Part shown: positions 7,704 through 15,907 of the stretch, in pieces
How the letters are laid out: each line of letters begins with the position of its first letter
Position numbering within the stretch: the first letter of the stretch is position 1
Source: SURF-32 sp964648365
GTDB lineage: Bacteria > Planctomycetota > Phycisphaerae > UBA1845
Direction: 5' to 3'
Length of the DNA stretch: 27,255 bases
NCBI GenBank assembly: GCA_964648365.1
Contig: CAZYLK010000073.1
Span: 1-27,255, forward strand
Translations under genes and position numbers: made by a program
Notes under the pieces: generated by a model
The model's input: only the letters and a program-made list of their open reading frames with translations
The model's database searches: none
What the model was told of the DNA's origin: nothing

Positions 7704-8510
7704 ATGAACGGTCTGATAACCCGAACCCGCGCGTGGCGCGACGGCTGCTGGCGCCGTGCCGCGTACGTTGCCGCAGTGCTGGCGTCCGGCCTTTTCACCA
7801 CGGCCGCGGGCGCCGCTCACGATCCGGCGGTGAACACCGATCAACTGACGGTCTCTGCCGGACGGCCTGTGATGCTCTCGATGCAGCTTCCCGGCGGTGA
7901 GTCCTGGACCGATGCCAACGTCGGCTGGGCCGTCGTTCGCACCCACGGGCGGCAGGATGAGTTGACGCTTCCTGAGGGCGACGCCGGCGCGGCCGAGCCG
8001 CCGCAGGCCGAGCTGACCATCGACCGGCCCGGCTTCGCGCTGGTCATCGTAGACGCCGGTCCTGCCTCCGAGAAAGGCAAGCCGGACGCCTTCCAGCGCA
8101 CGACGTGGTGTACCAAGATCGTGCTCCGCGTCCTCGGCGAGGATCTGGCCGAAAACGCGACCTGGCGCAACTCGAATCCGGGCATCACGGCGAAGGCGGG
8201 CAACCGTATCGAGATTCTGCCGCTTTTCGACCCCACATCGCTGACGGCCGGGTCGGACATGCCGGTCCGCATCTACTTCGAAGGCGACAAGCAGGTCGGC
8301 CAGACGGTCCATGCCTATGGGCCGGCCGGCGAGCACCTGACGCTCCAGAGCGACCCGATGGGCATCGGCACGTTTCATCTGCCTTCCGCGGGGCGATGGC
8401 AGCTTCGCTATCAGAAGGTCGTCGACGGTGTGACCTACACAGCGGACTTTCTGTTTGAACTTGCGCCGAAGGCTGAGACCGAGCGCACGCGGAAGGGGGA
8501 AGGACGATGA
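7704..8510 (+). CDS. Exported DUF4198-like protein
   Basis: A 268-residue protein. The start at 7704 is set by the strong site GGAGGAAGA (7692-7700); the open frame runs further upstream but without coding character. The signal peptide (RAAYVAAVLASGLFTTAAGAA, cleavage near residue 37) is followed by beta-rich sequence. The C-terminal half, MPVRIYFEGDKQVGQTVHAY followed by GIGTFHLPSAGRWQLRYQK, has the form of DUF4198 and carboxypeptidase-like regulatory folds, in which a modified-gene-product pattern 'GxPVxGAxVxxxxP..D..GxFxFxLPxxGxW' recurs. Such proteins are periplasmic and some are linked to metal (nickel) uptake. No metal transporter is present here, so that link is not supported. The stop codon overlaps the next start (ATGA at 8507-8510), so the two are probably translationally coupled and made together. 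Confidence 0.75.
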   Translation: MNGLITRTRAWRDGCWRRAAYVAAVLASGLFTTAAGAAHDPAVNTDQLTVSAGRPVMLSMQLPGGESWTDANVGWAVVRTHGRQDELTLPEGDAGAAEPPQAELTIDRPGFALVIVDAGPASEKGKPDAFQRTTWCTKIVLRVLGEDLAENATWRNSNPGITAKAGNRIEILPLFDPTSLTAGSDMPVRIYFEGDKQVGQTVHAYGPAGEHLTLQSDPMGIGTFHLPSAGRWQLRYQKVVDGVTYTADFLFELAPKAETERTRKGEGR

Positions 8511-11038
8511 GAACGCGACGACCAGACACAAACGCGATGCGGCGGGTCACTTTTCAGGCGGATGATCGACGGCCCACCGTGCCACTGCTCTTGAGCAGTG
8601 GAGTTTCCGTGGAGAACGACCGGCACGGCTCGGAGCACTGCTCACAGAGCAGTGGCACCCGGCCCGGCGGCACCCGGCGCCGTGGCACCCGGCGCGGTAG
8701 CGCCGTACGCGGCGCGAGTTTCGCGGCACTGGGCGCGGCATTGGTGTTAGGCGCTTCGCCGGCAACACCCGCGGCAGCAGCCGACTGGGTCGAAATGGGC
8801 CCGGCGCCGATCACGTCCGGTCCCTACACCGGGCGCACCTCCGCGGTCGTGGCCAGTCCCTCCGATCCGGACAAGTACTACGTCGCCGGCGCGGATGGCG
8901 GCGTGTGGCGGACGACCGACGGCGGGCAGACGTGGGAACCGCTCATGGATGACATGCCCAGCGTCGCGATCGGCGCCCTGGCGCTCGATCCGGACGACGA
9001 GGACATCCTCTACGCCGGCACCGGCGAAGCGAACTACGCCAACCACAGCATCTACGGCCTGGGCCTGTACAAGTCGACCGACGGCGGCGACTTCTGGACG
9101 CACCTGGGTGAGGACACCTTCGGCGGGCGCACGTTCGCCCGGCTCGAAGTATCGCCCACGAATCCGCAGGTTCTTTACGCCGCGATCGGTCACGCCGGCG
9201 GCTTTCCCGCCCGCGTCGCAGGGAAGGGTCATCCCGGCACCGACGGGCCGGTGGGCGTGTTCAAGTCCGAAGACGGCGGGCAGACCTGGAGTCACCTGAC
9301 CGACGGCCTCCCGGCCAAGGCGGCCACCGACCTGGTGCTCGATCCGACCGACGGCGATGTCGTCTATGCTGCCATCGGGCACATCTTCGGCGACCCGGAC
9401 AACGGCATCTATCGCAGCAAGAACGGCAACAAGTTCGAGCGCATCACCGACGGCCTGCCCAACACGACCTACGGCCGCATCTCGCTGGGCATCGCGCCGT
9501 CCGACCCGGACCGGCTCTACACCATGATCACGCGGCCGTCGGACGCCAACGGCGGCGGCGCCTCGACGCTGGGCATCTATCGCACCGACGACGGGGGGGG
9601 GCTGTGGACGCCGTGCGCCGGCGCCAGCATCCAGGCGACCTACGGCTGGTATCTGTCCACCATTATCGTCGCCCCGGATAACCCGGACACGGCGTTTTTC
9701 GGCGGGTTGTCGATGGTGCGCACCACCAACGCCGGCCAGAGCTTTCTGACCAAGACGCCGCCGCACGTCGACCTGCACGGATTCGCCTTTGACGCCTCAG
9801 GCCGGCTGCTCAGCGCCAACGACGGCGGGCTGCACCGCTCGGCGAACCTGGGCGACTCGTGGCAGGCCATCAACGACGGCCTCGGCGTCATCCAGTTCTA
9901 CGCCGGCCTTTCCACTCATCCGATCGTGCGGCACTTCGTGCTCGGCGGCACGCAGGACAACGGCACCAACCGCCGCGAGGAAGACGGCCTGCGCTGGTCG
10001 CAGCGGCAGGGCGGCGACGGCGGCTACACCGCCATCAACCCGCTGCGCCCCAACTTCGTCTGGGCGGAGTTCCAGGGCACGGGCAACCTCTTCCGCTCCG
10101 ACAACACGGGTCAGAACTTCTCCGGCCGCAGTTCCGGCATCAACGGCGGCGACCGCAACTGCTTCCTGCCGCCCTATGCCTACGACCCGCAGACGCCCAA
10201 CCGCCTGCTCTACTGCACCCATCGCGTCTATGAGAGCCTCAACAACGGCGACTCGTGGACGGCCATCTCGGGCGACCTGACCGGCGGCGGCAGCGCTTCG
10301 ATCCGGGCACTGGCGATCGCGCCGTCGGATTCGCGCACGGTCTATGCCGCCACCAACGACGGCCGGGTGCTGGTCAGCAAAGACAGTGGCCGCACGTGGG
10401 ACTTGAAGTTGCAGGACATTCCGAACTGGCCGCGTGTCACGCGCGACCTGGCGGTTGACCCGCTGGACCACCGCGTCGCCTACCTGGGCGTCGGCTGGTA
10501 CGGCGTGGACCAGGTGTACGAAACGCAGGACCGCGGCGATACGTGGCAGCCGATCGACGGCGACCTGCCGGACATCCCGGTGAACACCGTGGCCGTCCGC
10601 CGCGACGGCGACGCCCGCTACCTCTACGCCGGCACGGACAACGGCGTGTGGGTCAGCGACAACGGCGGGTTGAACTGGACTCTGCTGGGCGAGGGCCTGC
10701 CGAACTCGCCGGTGTTCGACCTGATCGTGGACGGCGTCCACGCCCGCCTGATCGCCGCCACGCAGGGCCGCGGCGCCTGGTACCACCCGCTCGACGGCGT
10801 CGATTGCGATCAGATCAACAAGTTCAAGGCCAAGTGCAAGAACGGCAAGCTCAAGGGCGTGGTGAAGTCGTCGCTGGCGGAAGGCACGGTGCTGACCTTC
10901 GGCAACAACGACACGGACATCCAGAAGATCGAGCTGAACCGCAAGGGCAAAGGTAAGGCCACCTGGACCGGCCAGACCGGCCAGCGCACGGTCTGCGTCG
11001 GCGAGTGCCAGGAGTGCAAGGGGGCGAGTTGTAACTGA
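8507..11038 (+). CDS. Exported Asp-box (BNR/sortilin-like) beta-propeller protein with Cys-containing C-terminal domain
   Basis: An 843-residue protein. ATG at 8507 overlaps the previous stop and has GGGGGAAGG just upstream. Residues ~66-90 form the hydrophobic signal segment (GASFAALGAALVLGASPATPAAAA), preceded by an unusually long, Arg-rich n-region of about 65 residues that is encoded by a repeat element (8579-8658). An internal start would avoid it: ATG at 8537 or GTG at ~8609. The mature part holds many Asp-box motifs (TTDGGQTWEP, STDGGDFWTHLG, SEDGGQTWSHL, SKDSGRTWDL, SDNGGLNWTLLG), as in Vps10/sortilin-type and sialidase propellers, probably a large or double propeller. Residues 767-843 are the shared domain starting CDQINKFKAKCK. 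Sialidase catalytic residues are not obvious. A binding or surface role is likely. A nine-G run lies at 9593-9601. Confidence 0.87.
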   Translation: MRTRRPDTNAMRRVTFQADDRRPTVPLLLSSGVSVENDRHGSEHCSQSSGTRPGGTRRRGTRRGSAVRGASFAALGAALVLGASPATPAAAADWVEMGPAPITSGPYTGRTSAVVASPSDPDKYYVAGADGGVWRTTDGGQTWEPLMDDMPSVAIGALALDPDDEDILYAGTGEANYANHSIYGLGLYKSTDGGDFWTHLGEDTFGGRTFARLEVSPTNPQVLYAAIGHAGGFPARVAGKGHPGTDGPVGVFKSEDGGQTWSHLTDGLPAKAATDLVLDPTDGDVVYAAIGHIFGDPDNGIYRSKNGNKFERITDGLPNTTYGRISLGIAPSDPDRLYTMITRPSDANGGGASTLGIYRTDDGGGLWTPCAGASIQATYGWYLSTIIVAPDNPDTAFFGGLSMVRTTNAGQSFLTKTPPHVDLHGFAFDASGRLLSANDGGLHRSANLGDSWQAINDGLGVIQFYAGLSTHPIVRHFVLGGTQDNGTNRREEDGLRWSQRQGGDGGYTAINPLRPNFVWAEFQGTGNLFRSDNTGQNFSGRSSGINGGDRNCFLPPYAYDPQTPNRLLYCTHRVYESLNNGDSWTAISGDLTGGGSASIRALAIAPSDSRTVYAATNDGRVLVSKDSGRTWDLKLQDIPNWPRVTRDLAVDPLDHRVAYLGVGWYGVDQVYETQDRGDTWQPIDGDLPDIPVNTVAVRRDGDARYLYAGTDNGVWVSDNGGLNWTLLGEGLPNSPVFDLIVDGVHARLIAATQGRGAWYHPLDGVDCDQINKFKAKCKNGKLKGVVKSSLAEGTVLTFGNNDTDIQKIELNRKGKGKATWTGQTGQRTVCVGECQECKGASCN
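8579..8658. repeat. Nested inverted repeat inside the 5' end of the propeller gene
   Basis: GTGCCACTGCTC (8579-8590) pairs perfectly with GAGCAGTGGCAC (8647-8658). Each arm also has its own local partner: CCACTGCTC-TT-GAGCAGTGG (8582-8601) and CACTGCTC-ACA-GAGCAGTG (8636-8654). The element can form two short hairpins or one long one. It is followed by three GGCACCCGG copies (to about 8693). This has the look of a REP-type element and lies within the reading frame if the first start codon is used. Confidence 0.8.
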
Positions 11039-11221
11039 TCGGACCGCCGCCGCGGAAGGCGCGCGGACGTACCGCCGGCCCTGCTTGTCGTCAGATGGTT
11101 TGGGAGCGCGCGAACGCGCCGGCGTGGGCGACGCTGCGCCCCGGCCGCGACGTGCGTACGGCGGCGCAGGTTGCCGCCCCGCCTTGACTTGCGCGAAATC
11201 GAGTTTTTTATCGGATTTTTC

Positions 11222-11250
11222 TTGCCCGCTCGGACGTCGTGTGGTAGACT
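11222..11250 (+). promoter_or_regulatory. Promoter of cassette A
   Basis: TTGCCC (11222-11227) and TAGACT (11245-11250) are separated by exactly 17 bp and preceded by an AT-rich tract (GAGTTTTTTATCGGATTTTT) that resembles an UP element. The same layout, with recognisable similarity (GATTTTT, CTTG, CGG, CGTCGTG), lies upstream of cassette B on the other strand. The predicted start of transcription is near 11257, about 455 nt before the first gene. Confidence 0.5.
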
Positions 11251-11256
11251 CTGTAT

Positions 11257-11712
11257 GTGGACATCCGCATGCATCGGGCGTGCGGAGTTCCGGGCGTAGG
11301 GACCGCGGGATTCCGGTGGGCCGCCCCGCATAGATAAGTGGCCACTCGCCACTCGCCACTCGCCACTCGCTCCGCCACAGGCGGAACTACGGCGGCCGGG
11401 CGAAATGAGCGAACGCGAACGGGACTGACGAGTCGGCTTCGGATGACAGTCTGGTTGTGATCACCGGCCGCCTCGGCCGGGAGCTATCGGTGCGCCTTTT
11501 CTTCGCCCCCGCGGCGGAACGCGGCTGGGGCAGGTGGTCAGGGTGCGCGCCCGCCGGGAGTAGCCCGGCGAGACGGCGCTCGGCCTCCAGCCGCCGGTGG
11601 CCGACCGGCTGAGACGAATCGCAGCGGAAAAAACGATCGCCGCGCGTTTTACTGGGACGTCATGTGAACTTCCCGCGACGCGGCGTCGTATTCAGTAGAT
11701 GGAGACGGTACA
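11257..11712 (+). other. Long structured leader of cassette A
   Basis: No gene is seen in 11039-11712; the part after the promoter is interpreted as a leader. It contains a hairpin at its start (CCGCATGC 11265-11272 with GCGTGCGG 11278-11285, one G-U pair), the GCCACTC array, a CCGGCCG-CCT-CGGCCGG hairpin near 11466-11482, the 16-mer GGTGGTCAGGGTGCGC (11533-11548) shared with cassette B, and a perfect 7-bp hairpin CGCCGGG-AGTAG-CCCGGCG (11552-11570). It matches no riboswitch or ncRNA family I know. A ribosome binding site GGAG lies 8 bp before the ATG at 11713. Confidence 0.45.
11341..11368 (+). repeat. GCCACTC tandem repeat, four units
   Basis: Four exact 7-bp units. The corresponding place in the leader of cassette B has eight units of GCCATTC, one base different. 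The array starts about 85 nt after the predicted transcription start and ends 344 nt before the first gene. Confidence 0.9.
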
Positions 11713-12147
11713 ATGGCTGAGTTGAGAAAGTGGTTGCTGGAGGGGCCGCCGGCGCTGCGGGTGATCCTCGTTGCGCTGGTCGCGGGTCTGGTGTGCGTGG
11801 GGGCGGCCGTGGCCGACACGTACATCTGGGACCAGAATGAAGATGGCGTGTGGAGCGTTGAAAGCAATTGGACCACCGGCGCCGGGTGCCCGTCCGATTG
11901 TTATCCACATACGGCGTACGACGACGCTATTATTGAGGATGTGGGAGGTGGCAACGACATCAAACTGGATGACGACTATGCCATCGAGTCGCTGACGTTT
12001 ACCGATGTCGGCGAGGACGACAACCACGTGGAGTCGAACAACGGCAGCGCGCGGGAATTGACCTGCGGAGAGGTCGTACTGATCGGCGGAGCCACGGGCG
12101 AGAGTGAAGTGTTTGTGTGGGACAACGTGTCCATCATAACTCAGTGA
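11713..12147 (+). CDS. Small acidic exported protein, cassette A
   Basis: A 144-residue protein. A signal peptide with hydrophobic core VILVALVAGLVCVGAAVA is cut near residue 35. The mature part is strongly acidic (DDAII, KLDDDY, VGEDDNH) with three Cys, and opens with YIWDQNEDGVWSVESNW...DDAII. That W-x-NW-x-D-A-I pattern is the start of repeat domains found in autotransporter-like and other exported proteins, and the larger protein at 17474 has it too. The closest relative here is the 145-residue protein at 20048 (about half the residues identical; even the n-region EGPPA[LI]R is conserved). It precedes the propeller gene at 12329 by 181 bp. Function unknown; the size suggests a single surface or matrix domain. 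Confidence 0.8.
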   Translation: MAELRKWLLEGPPALRVILVALVAGLVCVGAAVADTYIWDQNEDGVWSVESNWTTGAGCPSDCYPHTAYDDAIIEDVGGGNDIKLDDDYAIESLTFTDVGEDDNHVESNNGSARELTCGEVVLIGGATGESEVFVWDNVSIITQ

Positions 12148-12153
12148 TCCGGC

Positions 12154-12191
12154 GCCCGCCGGAGGTTCTATGAGGCCTCCGACCGGCGGGC
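12154..12191 (+). terminator. Hairpin between the two genes of cassette A
   Basis: GCCCGCCGG (12154-12162) pairs perfectly with CCGGCGGGC (12183-12191), with a nested alternative CGGAGG/CCTCCG. It begins six bases after the stop codon and has no T tract. Cassette B has a hairpin of different sequence in the same place. It may be a partial terminator or protect the upstream message. Confidence 0.5.
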
Positions 12192-12328
12192 ATTGGAATC
12201 GCTGGAGACGACAAGTCCTACGATAGGCGCCGAGACCGGGATGGAGTCGTCCATGTCCGCGCCCTCGGCAAGTCGATGCACTATCAGGCCAGTTCCAGAC
12301 GTCTTGGCGTCGCAGGAGTACCGAAGCC

Positions 12329-13516
12329 GTGTCGCACCCCCGATCGCATCGTAACGTCGGCTGCCTGGCGGGCTTTCTGTTCATTGCGAGCAGCGCGCAG
12401 GGGCAGGCCGAGATTCCGGATGGGTTCGAGGTTGTCGAGATTCTCCGTTCATCCAATTACGTATTGTTCCCGCGCATCAACAACTGCGGTGAGATAGCCT
12501 TTACCTGGCGGCTGGGATCGACCTCCGCCGACGAGGAGATTTTCCACTACGACAACGGTTCGCTGGTGCGCATTACGCACGATCAATTCCGCGATCGGGG
12601 CGTCCGCATCAACGAGCATGGCGACATGGTGTGGCCGAGGACCACGTTGCCACCCGGTTCCGACCAGATCATCCTCTGGCGGGGCAACCGAGAATGGATA
12701 GTGGACGAGTGCGGTCCCGAGGATCTGTTGTTTGGTGCCGATATCAGCGATCTGGGTTGGGTCGCGTGGGCACGTGGTCCACTCGATTGCAGTAGCGACC
12801 TGATGATCTGGGACGGACAATCTACGCGGCGGATCAGCGAACGCAACGACGTACGAGATAAGGATGCGGCCATGAACGGCCTTGGTGACGTCGCCTGGAC
12901 ACGGATGGACTCGTGTGCGAACCCATGGACATCCCAGATCCGGCTCTCGGCTGATGGTAAGCGATCCACGCTTCCGTCGGATCGCCTTCAGGTGCAGGTT
13001 CCGTCAATTAACAACCTTCGGCAAATTGCATGGCTTGGTGACGGCGGAATAGAAATATGGGAGAACGGTCGGACTCGAGTACTCACAGATTCTGGAGGAC
13101 GTCCACACTTGAATGACCACGGCGACGTTGGCTTCTGGCGCTGGCACGATGACATCAGTACGGCGCAGGTATGGCTGTACAGATCCAAGGACGACCGTTT
13201 TTTTCGTCTGGTCGACGATCCGCGTGCCGAGTATTCCTCAGCGGACGTCAATGACTGGGGCGAGGCAGTTTGGGGGTGGCTGTTCGGTCCGCGGGGGCGC
13301 GAGTACGGGGTACACTACATGCGGCGTATCCGAACTGGCGACGCCCGGTTCGACGGCCGCATTGATGCTTCGGACTACCGCGTCCTTGCGGACTGCATGA
13401 CCGGCCCCGGACGAATCGACCGGCTCTGCGACTGCCGATTCCTTGACATCGACTATGACGGGGACGTGGACCTGGGCGACTTCGCCCGGTTTCAAAACGC
13501 CTATGGCGGTCCGTAG
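12329..13516 (+). CDS. Exported seven-repeat propeller protein with dockerin-like tail, cassette A
   Basis: A 395-residue protein with a GTG start; GGAG at 12315-12318 lies 10 bp upstream. A signal peptide (CLAGFLFIASSAQG, cut near residue 25) precedes seven repeats of about 44 residues, each marked by [IVLM]N-x-x-G-[DE]-x-[AV]-[FW]: INNCGEIAF (50), INEHGDMVW (94), ISDLGWVAW (139), MNGLGDVAW (182), INNLRQIAW (227), LNDHGDVGF (261), VNDWGEAVW (309). This fits a seven-bladed beta-propeller. Residues 337-395 form a dockerin-like pair of calcium loops (D338...D349 and D373-x-D375-x-D377-G...D384) with CMTGP between them, a tail type common in planctomycete exported proteins and likely involved in attachment. 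It is a paralogue of the protein at 18660. Ligand unknown. Confidence 0.85.
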   Translation: MSHPRSHRNVGCLAGFLFIASSAQGQAEIPDGFEVVEILRSSNYVLFPRINNCGEIAFTWRLGSTSADEEIFHYDNGSLVRITHDQFRDRGVRINEHGDMVWPRTTLPPGSDQIILWRGNREWIVDECGPEDLLFGADISDLGWVAWARGPLDCSSDLMIWDGQSTRRISERNDVRDKDAAMNGLGDVAWTRMDSCANPWTSQIRLSADGKRSTLPSDRLQVQVPSINNLRQIAWLGDGGIEIWENGRTRVLTDSGGRPHLNDHGDVGFWRWHDDISTAQVWLYRSKDDRFFRLVDDPRAEYSSADVNDWGEAVWGWLFGPRGREYGVHYMRRIRTGDARFDGRIDASDYRVLADCMTGPGRIDRLCDCRFLDIDYDGDVDLGDFARFQNAYGGP

Positions 13517-13554
13517 ACTCCCACGCATCGGATCGGTGTTCGATGCGGGCGCCG

Positions 13555-14109
13555 CTACCCCCCCCTCCGCCGCCGCGCTTCGTATTCATCTTCGAGCAGC
13601 TTGATCGCGCGCCGGTTCTGAATCCGGACGGCTTCGGACATGTTGTCGATGATGAGGCGCCCGTCGAGGTGGTCGGTTTCGTGCTGGAAGACGCGGGCGA
13701 GGAGGTCTTCGGCTCGGGTCTGCCACGGCCGGCCGGCGGCGTCGCAGGCGCGCAGGGTGACGGCGGCCGCGCGGCGCATGGGTACGTCGACGCCGGCGAT
13801 CGAGAGGCACCCTTCCTCCATCTCGGCGGCGCCGTCCGGCTCGGAGAGTTCCGGGTTGACGCAGACGCCGTCGTCGCCCGGCTCGCCGGTGAGGTTGTAG
13901 ACGAAGAGTCGGATGGGGATGCCAACCTGGGGCGCGGCCAGCCCCACCCCGCGGGCGGCCTTCATGAGTTCGAGCATCCGTGCCACAAGGTCCGATAAGC
14001 GTCCATCGAAGACCTCGATGGCCGCGCACTTCTTGCGCAGCACCGGCTCCGGGTAGGAGACGATGGCGAGCCGGCTCAGGTCAGCGGGGATGCGCGGGCG
14101 CGATCCCAA
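13555..14109 (-). CDS. def: Peptide deformylase
   Basis: A 184-residue enzyme that removes the N-formyl group from new proteins in the cytoplasm, using a bound metal. All three signature motifs are present: GVGLAAPQVG (54-63), EGCLS (99-103, metal ligand Cys101) and HETDH (143-147, two His ligands and the catalytic Glu144). A TTG at 14109 is chosen as start because GGAGG lies seven bases upstream; an ATG next to the site is out of frame. The open frame continues upstream but that part does not resemble deformylase. The C-terminal extension (EYEARRRRGG) is short and basic. The gene converges on the propeller gene of cassette A (38 bp between stops) and shares a promoter region with the TPR gene at 14377. 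Confidence 0.95.
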   Translation of the reverse strand: MGSRPRIPADLSRLAIVSYPEPVLRKKCAAIEVFDGRLSDLVARMLELMKAARGVGLAAPQVGIPIRLFVYNLTGEPGDDGVCVNPELSEPDGAAEMEEGCLSIAGVDVPMRRAAAVTLRACDAAGRPWQTRAEDLLARVFQHETDHLDGRLIIDNMSEAVRIQNRRAIKLLEDEYEARRRRGG

Positions 14110-14162
14110 TGGGCATCCTCCTATTCGACCGGGGAACGAGGCGCGGGGTTGCCGATTGATCC

Positions 14163-14190
14163 TTGACACCCCTTTCCGGGGGGATAGTAT
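14163..14190 (+). promoter_or_regulatory. Promoter for the TPR gene
   Basis: A perfect TTGACA (14163-14168) and TAGTAT (14185-14190) are separated by 16 bp. The start codon at 14377 is 186 bp further on. The -10 overlaps that of an opposite promoter for the deformylase gene. Confidence 0.5.
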
Positions 14191-14211
14191 GGCCCATCCG
14201 CCGAATGTAAA
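14184..14211 (-). promoter_or_regulatory. Promoter for the deformylase gene
   Basis: Read on the minus strand, TTTACA (14211-14206) and TACTAT (14189-14184) are separated by 16 bp. Transcription would start near 14177, giving a leader of about 70 nt before the TTG at 14109. The -10 is the other strand of ATAGTAT, which also serves the plus-strand promoter. Confidence 0.45.
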
Positions 14212-14376
14212 GCGGCCGTGCCCTGCGCACGCGTCCGCCGTTCGGCCGGCGTGGGCGTTTGTTGAGGATCGCCGGCCGCACGCCCGTCCGAGCTTGGGGT
14301 AGCAGGCAGGCTCCCGCCCGCGGCGGGTGATCCAAACCACTGACGTAGTCGTCGAGCGGAGCCTCGTTGACCGCAC

Positions 14377-15828
14377 ATGGCTGGCAAAGCACGTCCTGAC
14401 GATGGATCCAACGGCAGCGCCCGACACCAGGCCTCCGACCTCGACCGGGCGAAGGCCGGCAAATGGTTCGAACGCGCGAACGACTTCGCCACTCAGAAGA
14501 AGTACGACTCCGCGATCGAGTACTACGTCAACGGTCTGGGATTCTGGCCGGACGCGGTGGACGAGGGGTTGCGGCCACTGCACGTCAGCGGCGTGCTCTT
14601 CAAGCAGACCGGCGGCAAGAAGCCGGGCCTGAAGGACACGATGAAGCGGTCCATGACCGCGAAGGACGCCACCGAGGCGCTGAGCAACTCTCTGTGGCTG
14701 TTCGGCCACGACCCGGACAACGCCGGCTACGTCGAGGGCGTGCTCAAGAACGCCAACAAGCTCCACTGCGACGACCTGGTGCTGTGGGCGGTGGGCGTGT
14801 TCCGCAAGATCCTAGATGGCGAAAAAAAGCCGAACGTCAAGCGATACAAGCTGCTCAAGGAAATCGTGGAGGAGACGGCGGACCGCGCCTCAGAGCGCGG
14901 CGAGATTCCCTTCGCCATTTCCGTGCTGGAGGTCGGCGTGGAGGCGCTGTCGGGACTGGCCCGGCGGATTCCGCGCGACCGGGATATTGACACGACCGTC
15001 CGCGACATCTCCACCAAGCTGACCATCGTCCGCGGCCGCTACCAGGATGGCGGGTCGTTCCGCGACAGCCTCCAGGACGAGGGCGCCCAGATGGACCTGC
15101 ACGATCACGATCGGATCGTCCAGGATGAGCAACGCCTGGACGATCTGGTCACCAAAGCCGGGCGGGCGTACGAGGCGGCGCCCGACGAGGCCGGCACCCT
15201 CAAGAAGTACATCGATCTGCTCGTGCGGCGGGAGCGTGAGGAGGACGAGGTCAAGGCGATCGGGGTGCTGGTCGAGCACTACAAGCGGACGCAGAAGTAC
15301 TCCAGCAAACAGTGGGCGGACGACATCTACATGAAGCAGTTGCGGCGGGCCGTCCGCGACGCCCAGAAGCGCGGAGACGCCGAGGCCGCGACCGCCGCCC
15401 GCAGCAAGCTGCTCAACTTCGAGATCAAGGTCTACAAAGATCGGAACGAGCGCTACCCGACGGACCTGCGGGTGCTGTTCGAGTATGGGCAGCGGGTGTT
15501 CGCGTTCGGCCGGTACGACGAGGCGATCCCGCTGCTTCAGCGGGCGCGGACGGATCCGAAGAATCGCGACCACTGCGCCCTGCTGCTGGGCCGTTGCTTT
15601 TACAAGAAGGGCCTCTACGATCAGGCCGTCGAGACGCTGCAGCAGACGGTGTCGGAGCACGAAATCGCCGACGACGCCGTCGGGAAGGATCTGCTGTACT
15701 GGCTGGGCCGGGCTCACGAGGCCCGCAAGGCCTGGGCCGACGCCCGGCGCGAGTTCGGGCGACTGCTCCAGTTGGACTACAACTTCCGCGACGTCCGTGA
15801 TAGGATGGAGCAGATGCCGACCGGCTGA
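14377..15828 (+). CDS. TPR-repeat protein, cytoplasmic, unknown role
   Basis: A 483-residue protein without signal peptide or membrane segment. A TPR-like helical pair lies at about 28-56 (AGKWFERANDFATQKKYDSAIEYYVNGL), and several more lie in the C-terminal third (DLRVLFEYGQRVFAFGRYDEAIPLLQRA, CALLLGRCFYKKGLYDQAVETLQQT, LYWLGRAHEARKAWADARREFGRLL). The middle is charged and helical. TPR arrays bind partner proteins. I recognise no enzymatic domain. Its stop lies 79 bp before the S20 gene, so the two may share a transcript. No strong ribosome binding site is seen at the ATG (a GGAG is ~16 bp away). Confidence 0.8.
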   Translation: MAGKARPDDGSNGSARHQASDLDRAKAGKWFERANDFATQKKYDSAIEYYVNGLGFWPDAVDEGLRPLHVSGVLFKQTGGKKPGLKDTMKRSMTAKDATEALSNSLWLFGHDPDNAGYVEGVLKNANKLHCDDLVLWAVGVFRKILDGEKKPNVKRYKLLKEIVEETADRASERGEIPFAISVLEVGVEALSGLARRIPRDRDIDTTVRDISTKLTIVRGRYQDGGSFRDSLQDEGAQMDLHDHDRIVQDEQRLDDLVTKAGRAYEAAPDEAGTLKKYIDLLVRREREEDEVKAIGVLVEHYKRTQKYSSKQWADDIYMKQLRRAVRDAQKRGDAEAATAARSKLLNFEIKVYKDRNERYPTDLRVLFEYGQRVFAFGRYDEAIPLLQRARTDPKNRDHCALLLGRCFYKKGLYDQAVETLQQTVSEHEIADDAVGKDLLYWLGRAHEARKAWADARREFGRLLQLDYNFRDVRDRMEQMPTG

Positions 15829-15907
15829 GACCGGCGGACTGGTGGAAATACCTGACCCGACGATCAGCGGCGGGTCCGTGCAGGTTGTGCGTTAAGGAGT
15901 CGGTGCG

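Noticed and set aside
9797..11359. 520-residue minus-strand open frame opposite the propeller gene
   Set aside because: It is composed mostly of Ala, Val and Arg, as expected for an antisense frame, and the plus strand has clear Asp-box motifs.
11425..11460. CTGACGA in leader A as a hammerhead ribozyme core (CUGANGA)
   Set aside because: The required GAAA after stem II is missing and no matching stems I or III are visible.
11531..11575. GGTCAGG in leader A as part of a signal recognition particle RNA
   Set aside because: The conserved GGAAGGAAGCAGCC part of that RNA is absent and the flanking stems do not fit.
14110..14766. N-terminal extension of peptide deformylase
   Set aside because: It overlaps the TPR gene and the promoter region, and the family begins near the TTG at 14109, which has its own ribosome binding site.
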